Shown here: piece by piece, positions 1-13,068 of the stretch | Layout of the letters: each line of letters starts with the position of its first letter | Position numbering within the stretch: position 1 is the first letter of the stretch | Source of the DNA: Gymnogyps californianus | Lineage: Eukaryota > Chordata > Aves > Accipitriformes > Cathartidae | Length of the DNA stretch: 64,000 bases | Direction: 5' to 3' | Assembly: GCF_018139145.2 (NCBI RefSeq) | Contig: NC_059500.1 | Span: 31,973,437 to 32,037,436, forward strand | Notes under the pieces: model-generated | Seen by the model: the letters and a program-made list of their open reading frames with translations, nothing else | What the model was told of the DNA's origin: nothing | Database searches by the model: none | Program-made: the position numbers and the translations under genes

Positions 1-824
1 TGTTCCTGATTAATCCAATTGCTGTTCTGGGTCTTCATTTCTATTCAGTATGCCAAACTTCTGTAAAAAGAAATACCTTAAGATGTGATTAATGAACAAC
101 CAAAGTTGCTTTAGATGATAAATGTGTTTTGCTTCCCTCTTCTGTATTTTCTCCATTTCATTTTATTGGAAAGAATTGGAGATAGGAGGATATCATATAG
201 ACAGTGCCTTCATTTCCAACTTGATTCTTCAGTGTATTATTAGGCAAGACACAGTTGTTCAAGAATTCCAAACATCTGTCTTCTGTAGGAATCTGAATTT
301 GCTCAACATAAGGGCTGTGCTGGAGTCTAACATCTTCCAACAATCTAGACAGTGAATGCAAGCTTTACTCAGAATAAATACTTTTAATTTATAAGGTGAA
401 TCCTCATTTCTAAGGTCTAAATGAAGTCTTACAGAGTAGCAACAGAGAAGCAGCATTTGACACTAAGATGAGAATCAAAAATGTGTTGTAAATAGTAATT
501 TGCATTTGTTCTGATAAAACGGCCCCCATTTTCAAAGTCAAATGCCTTTTGTGAAATGTGTGAAAATGTCCAGCAAGGAACAGCTAGCAATATGAACACT
601 GACGGAGAAATACATTAATATTCTCAGGCAAGAAGAGCCTGTTCCACACTGATCTGCAAGTGGGTTTTATCTACACTCAAGAAGTAAGAATATCATGATC
701 AAAATACCATACCAAATAAAAACTGCTGCAACCAAGTTTGATAAACTAGTGCATGCATATGTCCAACAACAACTGTGAAGGAGGAACATAATAGATTGCT
801 AATAGAGGAGGAACAGAATAGGTT
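1..824. other. single-copy non-coding DNA, no gene seen
   Basis: Open frames here are all under about 80 codons and lie on both strands without splice-site context. No repeat family is recognised. The stretch ends where CR1 similarity begins, near 825. Confidence 0.6.
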
Positions 825-847
825 GTCCAGATGGAGATCAGTGACGA

Positions 848-1744
848 GTGGTGTCCCTCAGGGGTCTGTATTGCGTATTGGGACCAGTGCTGTTTAATGT
901 GATCGACGACATAGACAGTGCGATCGAGTGCACCCTCAGCAAGTTTGCAGATGACACCAAGCTGAGTGGTACAGTTGACACGCCTGAGGGATGGGATGCC
1001 ATTCAGAGGAACCTGGACAAGCTCGAGAAGTGGGCCCATGTGAACTTCATGAGTTTCAACAAGACCAAATGCAAGGTCCTGCATCTGGGTCAGGGCAACC
1101 CCCGGTGTCAGTACAGGCTGGGGGATGAAGGGATTGAGAGCAGCCCTGTGGAGGACTTGGGGGTACTGGTGGATGGAAAACTGGACATGAGCCAGCAACA
1201 TGAGCTCACAGCCTGGAAGGTCCACCACATCCTGGGCTGCATAACGAGAAGCGTGGCCAGCAGGTTGAGGGAGATGATTCTGCCCCTCTACTCCGCACTG
1301 CTGAGACCCCACCTGGAGTACTGCATCCAGCTCTGGAGTCCCCAGTACAGGACAGACATGGACCTGTTGGAGCGGGTCCAGAGGAAGGCTACAAAAATGA
1401 TCAGAGGGATGAAACACCTCTCCTATGAGGACAGGCTGAGAGAGTTGGGGTTGTTCAGCCTGGAGAGGAGAAGGGTCTGGGGAGACCTTATTGCAGCCTT
1501 TCAATACTTAAAGGGGGCTTATAAGAAAGATGGAGACAGAGTTTTTAGTAGGGCCTGTAGTGATAGGACAAGGGGTAACGGTTTTAAACTAAAGGAGGGT
1601 AGATTCAGACCAGATATAAGGAAGAATTTTTTTACAATGAGGGTGGTGAAACACTGGAACAGGTTGCCCAGAGAGGTGGTAGATGCCTCATCCCTGGAAA
1701 CATTCAAGGTCAGGTTGGACGGGTCTCTGAGCAACCTGATCTAG
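848..1744 (+). pseudogene. CR1 ORF2 remnant: C-terminal reverse transcriptase
   Basis: This is the end of the CR1 ORF2 polyprotein, which copies the element's RNA into DNA at a nicked target. The reading frame is open for 298 codons to a natural-looking stop. The RT catalytic motif FADD lies at residues 33-36 ([11 protein letters not shown]). It is followed by the conserved blocks [73 protein letters not shown] and [16 protein letters not shown]. Just upstream, the RT motif GVPQGS is encoded at 850-867 but in a different frame. The disruption is a short tandem duplication (tattgcg/tattg) near 868-880. Compared with the family as remembered, the FADD-proximal region also lacks a few residues (FNVIDDID), as does the segment after DMSQQ. 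It is therefore a dead copy, although its downstream frame is well kept, suggesting moderate age. The start codon shown is only the first in-frame ATG and is not a native start. Confidence 0.93.
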
Positions 1745-1814
1745 TTGAAGATGTCCCTGCTTATTGCAGGGGGGTTGGACTAGATGATCTTTAAAGGTCC
1801 CTTCCAACCAAACC

Positions 1815-1838
1815 ATTTTATGATTCTTTGATTCTATG
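1815..1838 (+). repeat. CR1 3'-terminal octamer repeat
   Basis: Three head-to-tail 8-bp units, ATTTTATG, ATTCTTTG and ATTCTATG, close the CR1 copy. In CR1 such octamers are the 3' terminus used for priming reverse transcription. They fix both the end and the plus orientation of the insertion. Confidence 0.9.
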
Positions 1839-4836
1839 AAAAAAAGTTTCTTCAAAGTTGTTGAAGCATGCTGTCAAGGTGGTTGAGACAGCCTTACTGA
1901 CCCTGGAAGCTGATAGTGCCAGTGGCATGTAGTTCTTATGAAAGGACCCTAAAAGCAAGAAAGGTGCATCTACTTTGTTGTCTTTGGCTGAAAGTTTATC
2001 ATGCTTTCTGGCATACTTTTCCACAGGATATTATATACAGATTGTTCCTTGTGGTAGTCACTTCAATCAGAGTCACCTTCAGTTTGGTCAGATTTTTTCC
2101 TTCCCTTAAAAGAAGACCACTATCAAACAGTTGAATATCAAGGCTGGATTAGATAGTCTTGTGGATTTTTTTTTTTTTTTTGGTTGGGCTTTTTTGGGGC
2201 AAATTTGGAATAAAATCACTGAAAGATTTTTTGATCCAAAGCTCTTTGGCACACATTCTGTTTTCTGAAAATTACATCCATTTGTGGTCCTGGGATGTTT
2301 ATGGAATTACATGGAAGTATTTTTGAGTGTCTGGCAGTGGAATCTGAGTTTACCTTTAAGGCACTTAACAAGAAGATTATGCTGAGCAAGTTCAAGACAT
2401 GAATTTATGTGGTTCTTCTATTGTTATAGCAGAATGTCAGAAAAATGCAAGGTGAAGAAATGAGTTTTGTATTGAAGAGAGTACAGTTTCATGGCAACTT
2501 CTCTCTCACAGGAGTGATTTCTGTAGTTCAAATGTTGTTTGTATGAAAACTTTGCTATCTTTACTTACCAGTCACCCATCATGTACCAAAGCTTGGTTCT
2601 GACTCTCCCAAAGTGAGCTGTTGTCCTGCCAAGGAGGTGATTTTTCTTTGGTGTTTGCTTTCTAGCTCATGAAAGGTTAAAACAGCAGGAGAGGCTTAGT
2701 GCTTTACTTGATATTTTCAAGATGAGCCAAGGGAAGGAATGGAGCATGGGAGAAAGACCCATCTTTCTGAGCAGCTGCCTTTGTATTAGTTGGGGCATGT
2801 TCTTTGGCTTCAATCCAATTATCCAATATATTTTTAGGCCCCTTTAATTCAGTATAGCAGCTGAAAACAAGGAGGAGTAGCTCATGTGGTGTTTAGCTCA
2901 TAGCAGACCCCACCAGCGGCGCTCAGAACCAGCATGTCAGGAAGAAGGATCAACAGTGAATTGCCCTTTTAACAATAGCCTCTTCTATAGGGTTTGTGGA
3001 TTTTTTAAATCTATGTAGGCTGCAGAGTCTGATAATATGCAAAGAAGAGCTGGTGACCTTATCACCAAACTCAAATCCAAGTTTTGAAGAAATGTTGCAT
3101 GGTTCTGAAGATTTACATTCTGATAATTTGGGTATCCTCTCCTGTAACTAGTACACATATGCTTTATTTTTATACTGGACCTTCTGAATTAAAAAGTTCA
3201 GGATCAGGTTGGATTCTTCTGAATCCATCTCTCCCAAGCGTAATCCAGATGTCTTGTAGCTGGCTTTGGTTTAGAACTGTCTTGCCAAAAGAATAGTTCC
3301 TTAGAAATCAAATGTGATGATTTTTTCATTCCCTTATCTTTACCTAAATCTCCTGCTTATTTCAGACTGAAGCTTTATGTGAGTAAGTTTGGCAGGAACT
3401 GGATCATAATGGAGTTTAGAAGCTGAAACACAAAGGCTGTTTAAAAAAAAAGCTTCAATGCTAATAGCTATTAAGTAAGAAGATACAGATGCCAAATGCT
3501 AAAGAGTTTACCGAAAACCAACAAAAATTTAGTGCTAAAAGGCTATACTTAAGAAAAGCAGAGAAATTTCAGAAAACAAACCCATGCATTGCTATTGAGA
3601 GAAATTGCTGTATATGGACACAGGAAACAAGTTTCCAAATTGTGCATTGCTATGTATGTGTTCTTGTCCTCAAATGCAAACTGAATGGAGCACAAGGTTC
3701 ATCAGCTTCAGACCAAGCTGAAGCAAGCACACAAAGAGTCTGGACAAATTGGAGTAACTCCTGGAAATGCTGCAGAGCGTGCTATTACTATAGCAAGAGG
3801 AGGAAACCTAGACTGCTGTCAGAAATGAACTAGGAATATGGTTATAACACTAGTAAACCTTATTGTTGCTGACCTAAGAGGTGACATGCTGTATTTCTCA
3901 GTCTGTAGCTGGTCTATATGGATGTCTATGAAATTAGAACATCAATGCTGTAAGGAAAAGCAATGATTAAGAAGGTCAAGCTGGGTAAGACCCTGGGGAT
4001 ATGTTTGCAGCATGAACTACAAGAATGCGATTGGGCATTTCAAGTTATTAATGAGATGTGCTTCTGATATCTTTAAACAGTGCTGATTTTTTTTTTTTTA
4101 CCCAGGCTGAAATGATGTGGAGAAGAGTGGGATTATGTTTAAGCAGTTCATTAATGTCAGAAAAAAATAAGTGAGGGTGTTGAACAAGATACTCCTAGTG
4201 AAATGCATCCTTGCTTCTTGGTACGCAGTAAAGTAGTCCTGTCAGGCAATACAGAATTTAACCACCTCTAGTGTGGGCAATACGGAGCTTCTCATTGCTT
4301 CTCCAAGGGCATCAGACTGATGCAGCTACTAGATCTTATTTATGGTGAAAGTAAAGAGCAAGAAAACTTACAAAAATTATGGGTTGTCTTCAGCACAGAA
4401 ACTGACTGACTCAGAAAATCAGGACTGCTAGAGAAGAGAGAGAACACTGGCTATCACAAAGGTCTGTAAAATCAAAATTGAACCTGATGCACATGGAATG
4501 ATTTTCGCATAATACAGCAACTTCAAGTGAAACTGGTAGGTAATGGACCCTGAGCGCTACTACTTAAGTTGCATGATGTATAATTAAGCTGTGGAACTCA
4601 TTGCCTCAGGTAGAAATGCTAGAAATGGAAAGCAATTAGATAGCAGTTCTGACTCAGGCAGGCCTCAGAGTGTTTTGTCAGACAGTGGAAGAGTGTTATA
4701 CGTACATTATATAGTACATGCCTGACCTCAGATTTTCTCTAGGCATGTACTCTTGGCATCAACTCTTGGCAGACCCTGTTAGCCAGGGAAAGGTGCAGAC
4801 AGTCTCCTCCTAGCAAAAATGATGCAGCTGAGGTTC
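1839..4836. other. non-coding DNA, no gene seen
   Basis: The stretch contains a T16 run at 2166-2181 and several shorter A or T runs. The longest open frame is 114 codons (3489-3833, plus) with unremarkable composition and no splice or promoter context. No repeat family is recognised. Confidence 0.55.
2166..2181 (+). repeat. poly(T) run, 16 nt
   Basis: An uninterrupted run of T. It could be the reverse complement of an old poly(A) tail, but no retrocopy is recognisable beside it. Confidence 0.9.
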
Positions 4837-4884
4837 CTGGGAAATTACAGAGATCAGCACCTGGGAAATCACAAGGATCAGCAC
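4837..4884 (+). repeat. 24-bp tandem duplication, two copies
   Basis: Two adjacent 24-bp units, 4837-4860 and 4861-4884, share the pattern ctgggaaat-t/c-aca-g/a-a/g-gatcagcac and differ at only about three positions. The unit length is a multiple of three. In the local plus frame it appears as the repeated motif GN(Y/H)(R/K)DQHL, but no gene is supported there. Confidence 0.85.
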
Positions 4885-5874
4885 ATCTGCAGTGCGAAGG
4901 ATTGGCTTCACCCTAGAAAACCCACCTTCCATGACCATGGTGTCTCCCCTACCAGACAAACAAAAGGCTACTGGGCTAGAGAGACCGTTGGGCTGACCTG
5001 TGTTGCAGTAGTAGTGTTTATATTTGCTTCTGAAATGTGGGCCCTTGCTCTGTTAGTGTTTCCTCTCTTATAAAATAGAAGTCATTCTTTTGCCTCTGTG
5101 CAGTTCATTCTGTTATTTGTAGAATGCTTTCAGGAGCCTAGGCAAAAGGGTATTCTAGATGCATGAATTATTACTATTAGTATTGAGCACGGTTGTTTTG
5201 TTGAGGGCTTTTTTCCAGTTGAAAATGGGTTTGACTGAAAGGAAATGTATTTTTGCAAAACTATTGGTGGAACTTGTTTTTAACTCTGGGTAGCAAAGAA
5301 AGCCAATAAAACTATTTTTATTTTAAAAAATGGATTTAGTTTTGTGAAAATTATTTTCCCCTTTATTTTAATTAGAAGTAGTATTATTTATGGAAAACTG
5401 ATGTTTAATTCATCATGGGAAAATGGTAAAGACCTTAAACAAAATGAATCAGTTGCATTGTATCCATTTGCTTAGGTATCGACAGAAAATTTTCTTTGAA
5501 GCTGTCATCTCATTCAGAAAGCAGACTTTAAGGTTAATGAAAATTTTCAGCAAATATCTGCTCTGTGCGTAAAATGCGTCCATCTTTTTTTTTTTCAAGC
5601 CAAATATGTTTTTGAGAGAATCATCATACTGCAGCTGGAAATTTTCTGTGATAATACAATATTTTGAAATCTTGGGTAGTAGGGAGAAAAATTCTTACCT
5701 TTTCAGCGTGTGGTCATGTGGTAATATTACTGATGACTTGCCTTAATTGTTTAGGTTGCAAATGGTTTTATTTCAATACTCTGGTCATAAAAGAGGTTTT
5801 GTTATTTTCTGATGTAAGCCACATTAAAATAAGCATTGTTCTTATGTTGGAGAGCCTCAAAAAGCTTCAGGCTG

Positions 5875-5889
5875 AAAAAAAAAAAAAAA
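5875..5889 (+). repeat. poly(A) run, 15 nt
   Basis: An uninterrupted run of A following 'cttcaggctg'. There is no recognisable retrocopy upstream. Confidence 0.9.
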
Positions 5890-8800
5890 GAATGGTCTAG
5901 TCTTATTTACCGCAGTCCTGTCCCTTTTCCCTTCCAATGTTAAGCTGAGGCTAAAAGTACTTGTTTAAGCCTATCACATAGTGCTATTAATAGTGAAAGG
6001 GTATTGATTTTTTTAACTTGTACGAACTCATGCTATTCTACTTCTCATTTTATAAGAACAGAGCATCTCAAGCAAGTGGGAAAAGTGTTTGTTTACCTGC
6101 CTTGTGGTTGGTGCTATGGAAACATAAACACTCCTGAAAGACAAAGCAAAATGAGAAGTGTTGAAACTGGCATGGATCCAGTGCTAAGTTTCTACCTCAG
6201 TAGTGAAGCCTCAGCAACCAGAAGGAACATCAGCAGCAGAGGAAGGCGAGTTTTCTTATTCTTTGGTCCGTGGTGCCCAACGCAAGGGTATTACCTAATG
6301 GTTGTCAGGATTGTGACTTGTGTGATATGAGCAGCTATAAAATCTGGGAACCATCTTCCTACGGAGTCAGGGCTGGGAGCTGTGTTTAGCATTCGCTGAA
6401 CAAGAAGATCGGCCTGGATATGAACAGTGAAAAGCCATGGGTTACCCTCCATGGCTCTCTTGGATCTAATTAGAGAACCCTACCTCTTGTTATGTTTATT
6501 TTGTTATGTTTACTGAATCTGAACTATGAAGAGTGCTACAAACCTCTCCTTTAATTGCCTGGTGTTATTTTGCCTCATATTATTATGATTGGTTAGTGGG
6601 TGTGCAGAAGTTTTGCTGCTTAGTGTGCTCCTCTTCACACAAAAGTATGCTCTTTCATACAGCCAATAAATGCAGGACTGTTCAGTATGAAGTGAGTGGG
6701 TCAGGCGCCTCCAGTGTAACCTGTGAAATAGCCTGAATGCTGTTGTTGAATTGTCTGGAGAGCTTGATGTGAACAGTTTTGCTATTATTCCCAAAGCTCT
6801 TTGCCAAAGGAATTACAGATAAACCATGAGAAAGCTTGAGTCAAAATCTCCTTTGATATGACCATCACCAACTGTGATGGCATTCCCATAGCAAAAAAAA
6901 TCGTCCCCATGTGCCCCAAAAACATTTAAGATGTGTTATAACTAGCAAGATCAAAAAATGCAGATCCTGTTTCCAGCTCTGTGTGATTAGGCATTGGCAG
7001 TGCATTGAAGGCTCTAGATTCATCTATGCTCATTTAAAGCTTTAGTGTGAACACTTAACAGAGAATGCTTGGAAAGATGCTGAACGCATTTAATGTTTTA
7101 TTCCCCTTGGGTGTGCAAATTTCCAAAGTGGCTTTGATAATCTTGGCCTGGAGATCCAGCACTGAGCATATTGTCTGAGGGACTGTGTGTCCTTGGCTCG
7201 CAGTCAGGTGAGAAGAGGTGCTGGGTTCTGGGTTTGCATGTGCCTCTGCTTTTAGAAATAATTTGGGAAAGTGGAAGGACAGTTCTCTGGAGCCATTACA
7301 GTCTCTTCTGTACATGCATGTTTGGGCACATTTTAAAGCCTTTATTTCCTCAGCCATGAAATCTTCTTTGAGTGGTTGCATTCTGTCTTGTAAGTACTCT
7401 ATTTAGGGCTTTTCCAACATGTATTTACAAGCCCATATGGATGTGCTGAGGATCCAGCTGGAGAATAGGCCTTGCCGTAGCAATTCCTGGCTCCACTGTA
7501 CTGTGAACATCTTGCTGCTCATAGGCATTTGGAGGGGGAAGGAGCACAGTGGGAAATGACATCCACAATTCCCAGTGGCATGGACCAAAGCTGGATGCCT
7601 AGTGTCCTTTAGAAAGTCTTCCTCTTTCTATGGAATAGGCATTCCTAGTATTTTCTCTGCTGCTAATAAAGCCATGCTACTTCCATCAACACAAAATGTT
7701 CGCATTTTACCCTTTCTCTCCGCTCACTGTCATCATCTAAGACAGTTTTTAACCAAAAATAGATTAAACTAACCTGTTCTGTTTTGTATTTGCAGCTTGC
7801 CTAGTTAAATGTGTTTCAACTGATGAGCTGTAGCTTGTTAAGCCATGGCAGCCCTTTGTCCACACTCTGACTGGTAGATTTTTAACTGCCTGCTAAATTA
7901 AACTGTTCTTTCCACCTTCCCATGGTTATTTTCCTTTATCTCCTTTGATATTCACATTACAAAGTAACAATATCATAATTATTTTTAAAAAGAATGAAAT
8001 TACTTAGCCTGTGAGACATTCAATCTTAGGAGCTCTAACAACATAGAACGTTGTTGGGTGGCATGCAATAGTGTCATCCTGCAAAATATGGGAGAAAAGT
8101 ACAAAAGGAATGTGAAAGTAAACCCATGAGCCTGTAAATACACAACATGCTTGATTTAAGAAGGGAGGAGTCATCTTAATGTCAGCTGAGACAGATGTGA
8201 ACCTGAAGATCAGTGTGTAGAGTAGGAGTGTATAGGTTTTGTGTGTCATGGCTAAGACTCTGATGAAAAAGACCAAGTCAGTCAATTACCCAGCATGGAA
8301 GGTATTACACTAGCACAGATACACTTGTAATCCTTAATTAGGACAGCATGGACCAGAATGTGGGAAGTGTTATCCATGGAGTAATACTCCACTTGCAGTG
8401 ACAAATACTTGTCTTCCAGTGCTCACCTCCACAGTCGAGCATTCCCACCCCTCAGAAGCTAAAGTTATGATTGTCAAGGTATGGATTTTGCCAAGAAGCA
8501 TGAGGGGTGGTACACATGCCTTCTGAACTGTGTCAGACCTGTGTAGGGGAGAGGCTGAGCTTGAGGTGGTGGAGTACACCACTAAGCTGCTCTCTTCATT
8601 TACGGAGGTAATCTCCATTCTTGTCTCTGCAGTTCCGGTAGTCCCAGTATCCCAATGCCTCAAGGGGAGGAAGAGTCTGCAACTTGGTTCCTTGTTGTGT
8701 TTTCTGCCACCGTCTGGGTTCTTCCTAGAGCATCCCCATGGCTCTGAAAAGACATGTATTAGTCCAGGCATTTGCAGCCTTGTCTGGCCTATGGGCAGCA

Positions 8801-9867
8801 GTACTGATAAAGCGATGTACCGTGAGCAACATTGAGGTAGCCCTGTCAGCCCTGAAAACAGAAGCAGAGAGCTCGGTTTAGCTTTTTAATTTGTCTGGCC
8901 ACAAGGAATCATGGAGGATGTTGCAAAGAAGTGGTGGTGGCTATTCACGGAGCAAGGGAACTCTCATGCTGAACAGTGAAAGGTATGCACGATTTAGTGT
9001 AGAGCATGAGATGCATTGAACTAGGGTTTGCTACTTTTTATATGCAGTAGTCATGCTGCTGAAGCATGTTCATTAAAATTTCCGTATGTCACATCCTGGA
9101 ATTGTAACAGGGTTTGTAGCTGTTCAGCTGCCTTACTGTCTTACCACACATGCTTTCAGGCTGCGCTTCTGCACAGCCTGAGAGACATCTGCTGGTGAAA
9201 GCTATTGTAGCATTTTGCATGAATACCGAATTTGAAACGCAGGCAGTCTAGACAGTAATGACAGAGATGGCAGTAATATCACACATGTCAAGCAATTCAA
9301 GGAGGAAAAGGTTAACAGAAAACTAGTAAGTACAGAGGCAGATAACTAGTCCAACTTAACCAACTGTCTAATTGTGTAAATGCACTTTTTGCATACACAA
9401 CTGCTGCCCTGGTTTGAAAGCAAATGGGTGTGTTCAGCCTCACGTTTATGCAATCAAAAGGTGCTTCTTGACCCATCTGAAAGGGTCATGGGATCCATCA
9501 ACATATTGTAGGACTTATTGTTTCTTTTGGTAAAAGTAGGGACTGATTTTTTATTTCTTTTCCAAAACAAAGAAACAGTATTTGCTTTAAAGGAGCTGTG
9601 CTAGTCCAAATTGGCTGATGACCTAGTCCAAAAGCTGTCACATTTTTCTTTTCCAAAACTAGGAAAATATGGTGACCAAACAGCATGGAGGTCCTGTTTT
9701 GAGGAACAAAAGCTTTGCATTTCACCTCCTACATTTAAATTGTTACATCCGTACAAAATAGGCAAGGTGAAAACCATCAACAGTAACATAGATCTAGTAG
9801 TTGATTTGCATGTTTGTTTAACTGTTACTTCCAAGGAAGAGGTTTGCATTAGAATTGAGACATATAT

Positions 9868-9925
9868 AATTTAAATTGCATGTAAATTGCATATAATTTA
9901 AGTTGCTTATAAATTACAATTTATC
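9868..9925. repeat. AT-rich imperfect tandem repeat
   Basis: The elements 'taaattgcat' and 'taatttaa' recur several times within about 58 bp, giving a short degenerate tandem array. There is no coding potential. Confidence 0.6.
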
Positions 9926-12733
9926 TTTCACGTAGCAGCTTTGCTAGTTAAAATACGGTCAACCTGTCTCCAACCATATATGCATGCAAAAGTTCTGTGT
10001 CTTTCACTGAAATTTGATGGAGGATAGAAATCTGCACTATCAACTAGCTGAAGCATAGCCAGAGATCAGAGTTGCTCTAGAGGACAAGCGTCAGGTCTTT
10101 GGAACAATCCCCCACAGCACATTTTCAAAACAAGTCTCCTCCTGACAATAAGTATCTGGATGTGAAAATGGCCTTGTGAAAGCTATCTCCCGTAGCTATT
10201 GTGCATCCCTGAAACTGGCAATATTATACAAGTAACAGTCACCTTCTCTGTGCCTTCCTGTATGTATACAAAATTTGCCATGGTTGAAGTCTGTCTTTTG
10301 GGAAGTTCCAGAGGTAATTGTCTGGAGTTGACTTACAGGGATTCTGTCAAAAGGAATTAGTATTTCAGCAACTCCTTGGCCAATTCCACGACAGTACTAA
10401 AATAGTTGACTGCCTTACACATCAGCTGGCCTTACTTAGGAGGAACAACTCAAACGTTTTTAAAAGCAAAATAGTTACCATTCTTCCATTGCTTCCTGCC
10501 AGAAAGTTCTTCTGGCCCAAAAGGTTTCAAGGGAATGAGTGTCTTTATTTTTCTCTCTCTCTCTATTTATAGCTTATGAGTATTGGAAAATACGTGACAA
10601 GGAACTGGGAGAGGAATGGATTTTAGGACTTCAAGCTCAACTACTTTGTTCAAGGGAAGCCTGAGTTGTTCTTGATGAAAAGGACAGCCTGATGGCAAAG
10701 CCTTGAGAAGGAGGCATGTGCTGTGCTTAAGGTACACAGCTGAAAAGGGAAAGTGATTAGTTTCAGAAATAAATCTTCAGTGGACACAGAGGGTTCCCCA
10801 TCACTTCCAAGTGTTCATCTGGAGTCCTGAAGCCTCTCTTGAAGCTCCCTTTTCGATACGATGAAATTCAGCAGCCTTTGTTTGTGGCCAAATCAAGTGC
10901 TCTTCTTCTTCATTGCTCATGACAGTAGTTACAGTGTGAGAAAATATTACTCAGCATCAGTAAGAAATACTCAATTTAATTAAGTACAATTAAAACTGTG
11001 TTCCATCATGAGTTTCTTTCCTCACAACACATTTTCATGTGGTCATTTTATCCACTGACGACTGAATCCCAGCTGGAGCAGGCTGGCAAAATTAATCCAA
11101 AGTCCTTGAAGTCAAGGTGATTTAAATGGACAAGTGATCTTTTTCCAAGGTTATCAGTTTACAGATATCTGACACTTGGCCTTCAAACTCTGAGCTGTAT
11201 AATCCTTATCTTGGTAAAGTCAGAAGCAATGTCTTCACTGACTTCAGCAGCAGTGGACCTTACGTCATTACTGCTCAACTATGATCCTTTGAATCATTTC
11301 ACCCTCTACAGCATACAGCTATGTGTCAGATGTGATTATTCCATTGCTTGTTATTCAGGTTTTCTCTCATTTCCTTCTGCTTTTCTATTGCAAATGATAT
11401 TTCACGTTCACTGTTTTATATTCTACCAGAATCTAATTTGAAATGCATTAGTCTTCTTTACAATTTTTAACACTACTCATTCCTCCTGCTCCTTGTAATT
11501 TTCAGTTCCACAATCTGGGCCGGGATGTAAAAACATCTTTCCTGAAAGTGTGGTAGTACTTCATCTGGGAACTCATTGGAGGCAATGTCCAGTCACAAAA
11601 TTTCAGTCTAGGTCCAAAGTAGCTCAGAAATTGTATCTGGGAGCTTGATTCCTTATGGACTTTTGTTAATAAAAGAGGTAAAAAGGAGCAAAATATTTAA
11701 GCTTGGATTATGTTGTACAATTTTTTCCTGAGCTATTGTTTTTCAAGTTTGGGGTTTTGTTTTGAAATTACCCCTCTTCTCCCTTTAAAAAAAAAAAAAT
11801 TAAATCAAGGTAAACAAACTTAAAATATGTCTGTGTCACAAGGCTCATTTATAATTCAGCTGACAGGGCTGGCTGATCCCAGAGAAGACGGAGAATGGTG
11901 AAAGTAACTTTCTACTGCTGTTATGTCTCTTTGATTTGCACGTGTTCATGAATGCATTCACTTTAGGTACTGGTTATGCTTCCTTGTTAACTTTAATTAG
12001 AGGAGGCTTTGGCTCTGTGTCATTCTCTTTGGAATGGTTGTTCATGTTGTATCCTGCAAGAGTAAAGTGTGTATGTGTGATGTATAATATATACGTATGC
12101 AAAGAGTGTTTGAGTAAAATCAAAAAGAGATGCCCTGTATTCTTTGAAATATTTAAAATAGAGGACCAAATGATGGTTTCAGCTGCAGTCAGCTGGGTAG
12201 ATGGAGTCAGTAACAGATAAATTTGGCCTAATGCCTGTATATTGTGATACTTGATATTTTTGGCAAACTACATAAACAAATATTGTGGTATTATTCTTGG
12301 CAAACAACATGAATACCACTCTTGCTTTATTCTCTTTGTCTCCACAAACACTTTATGGCAAGTATTCATCACCAAATAAAATATGAGACCATGTACACTG
12401 CAAAACCCATTAGGTCATGTATTTTGGCACTTTGCTAGGCTGCAAGGTCTGCCACAAACTTGGCTGGGCTGTACAGAATGCTGACAGTATTTCCCATGCA
12501 ATGTAAGTCAGATATCCTTTTCCCTTTGTACACAGAAGTGTATATTTGACTTAGTGGGTAGTGGTGGTGTGGCACACTAGTCCTAGACTTGTTTACCTAA
12601 CCAAGACCTGTGTATAAAACTGACACGTGTAAAATTGACATGTTTAAAATATGCCTTTGTTAGGACTTTTTAAGAGCATTTACACCACTGTTGCATTCAT
12701 GTGCTTTTTTCCCATCCTGCCCTTGCCCACCAG

Positions 12734-13068
12734 CAATGCTTTCTACCTTTCGTAGCAGACTCCTAACACCCAAGCGTCTCAAGAACCTAAGGACCTCTGC
12801 TGTTACAGCTATGCTAGAAGTTAACTGTAACAACGCCTCTTCTAGCAACCCTTCCTCTCCCACTATATCCTCCTGTCCCACTGCTACTGCTGGCTCCAAT
12901 CAGCTTAAAGTACCATCAATTGCCATGAGTAACAGTCTCTTCTTGGAAGATCTCCCTGGGAAGTCTGAGACTTTGGCTTTTCCATCAGTATTTTGTTCTG
13001 CAGATGATGGCTCTGGCATGCGTCCTTCGGTTATCAGAGCAGAAGTCAAGGATTTTTGTGCATGCTGA
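12734..13068 (+). CDS. candidate exon / open segment, function unknown
   Basis: A pyrimidine-rich tract ending in 'cttgcccaccag' gives a good splice acceptor at 12732-12733. It is followed directly by an open frame of 111 codons starting at an ATG (12736), MLSTFRSRLLTPKRLKNLRT. The encoded segment is rich in Ser, Thr, Pro and Asn, like a disordered region, and ends at TGA (13066-13068). No strong in-frame donor is visible. The opposite strand is also open over most of the same interval (13145 down to 12660, with one stop at 12900-12902), so the coding strand is uncertain. It could be an exon, a decayed retrocopy or chance. I do not recognise either protein. Confidence 0.2.

Larger units (their letters stand above)
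825..1838 (+). mobile_element. CR1 LINE, 5'-truncated copy with 3' end
   Basis: This is a non-LTR retrotransposon fragment of the CR1 clade. The 3' end shows the family hallmarks: the 'ggttggactagatgatcttt' and 'aggtcccttccaacc' blocks, then three tandem octamers of the ATTCTRTG type (1815-1822, 1823-1830 and 1831-1838). There is no poly(A) tail, as expected for CR1. Upstream, about 900 bp encode the C-terminal part of the CR1 reverse transcriptase protein. The endonuclease, the N-terminal RT region and the 5' end are missing, which is typical of CR1 truncation at insertion. The 5' boundary is approximate, because recognisable similarity starts around 'agatggagatcagtgacgag'. Several indels, described under the ORF remnant, make it non-autonomous. 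No target-site duplication was found, which is also usual for CR1. The match to CR1 subfamilies of non-galliform birds is recalled, not searched. Confidence 0.95.
4885..12650. other. non-coding DNA, no gene seen
   Basis: About 7.8 kb in which no open frame exceeds about 135 codons and none has convincing splice context. It holds an A15 run at 5875-5889, an AT-rich internally repeated patch at 9868-9925, and a near-tandem ttgttatgttta pair near 6487-6512. No mobile element is recognised. Confidence 0.55.
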
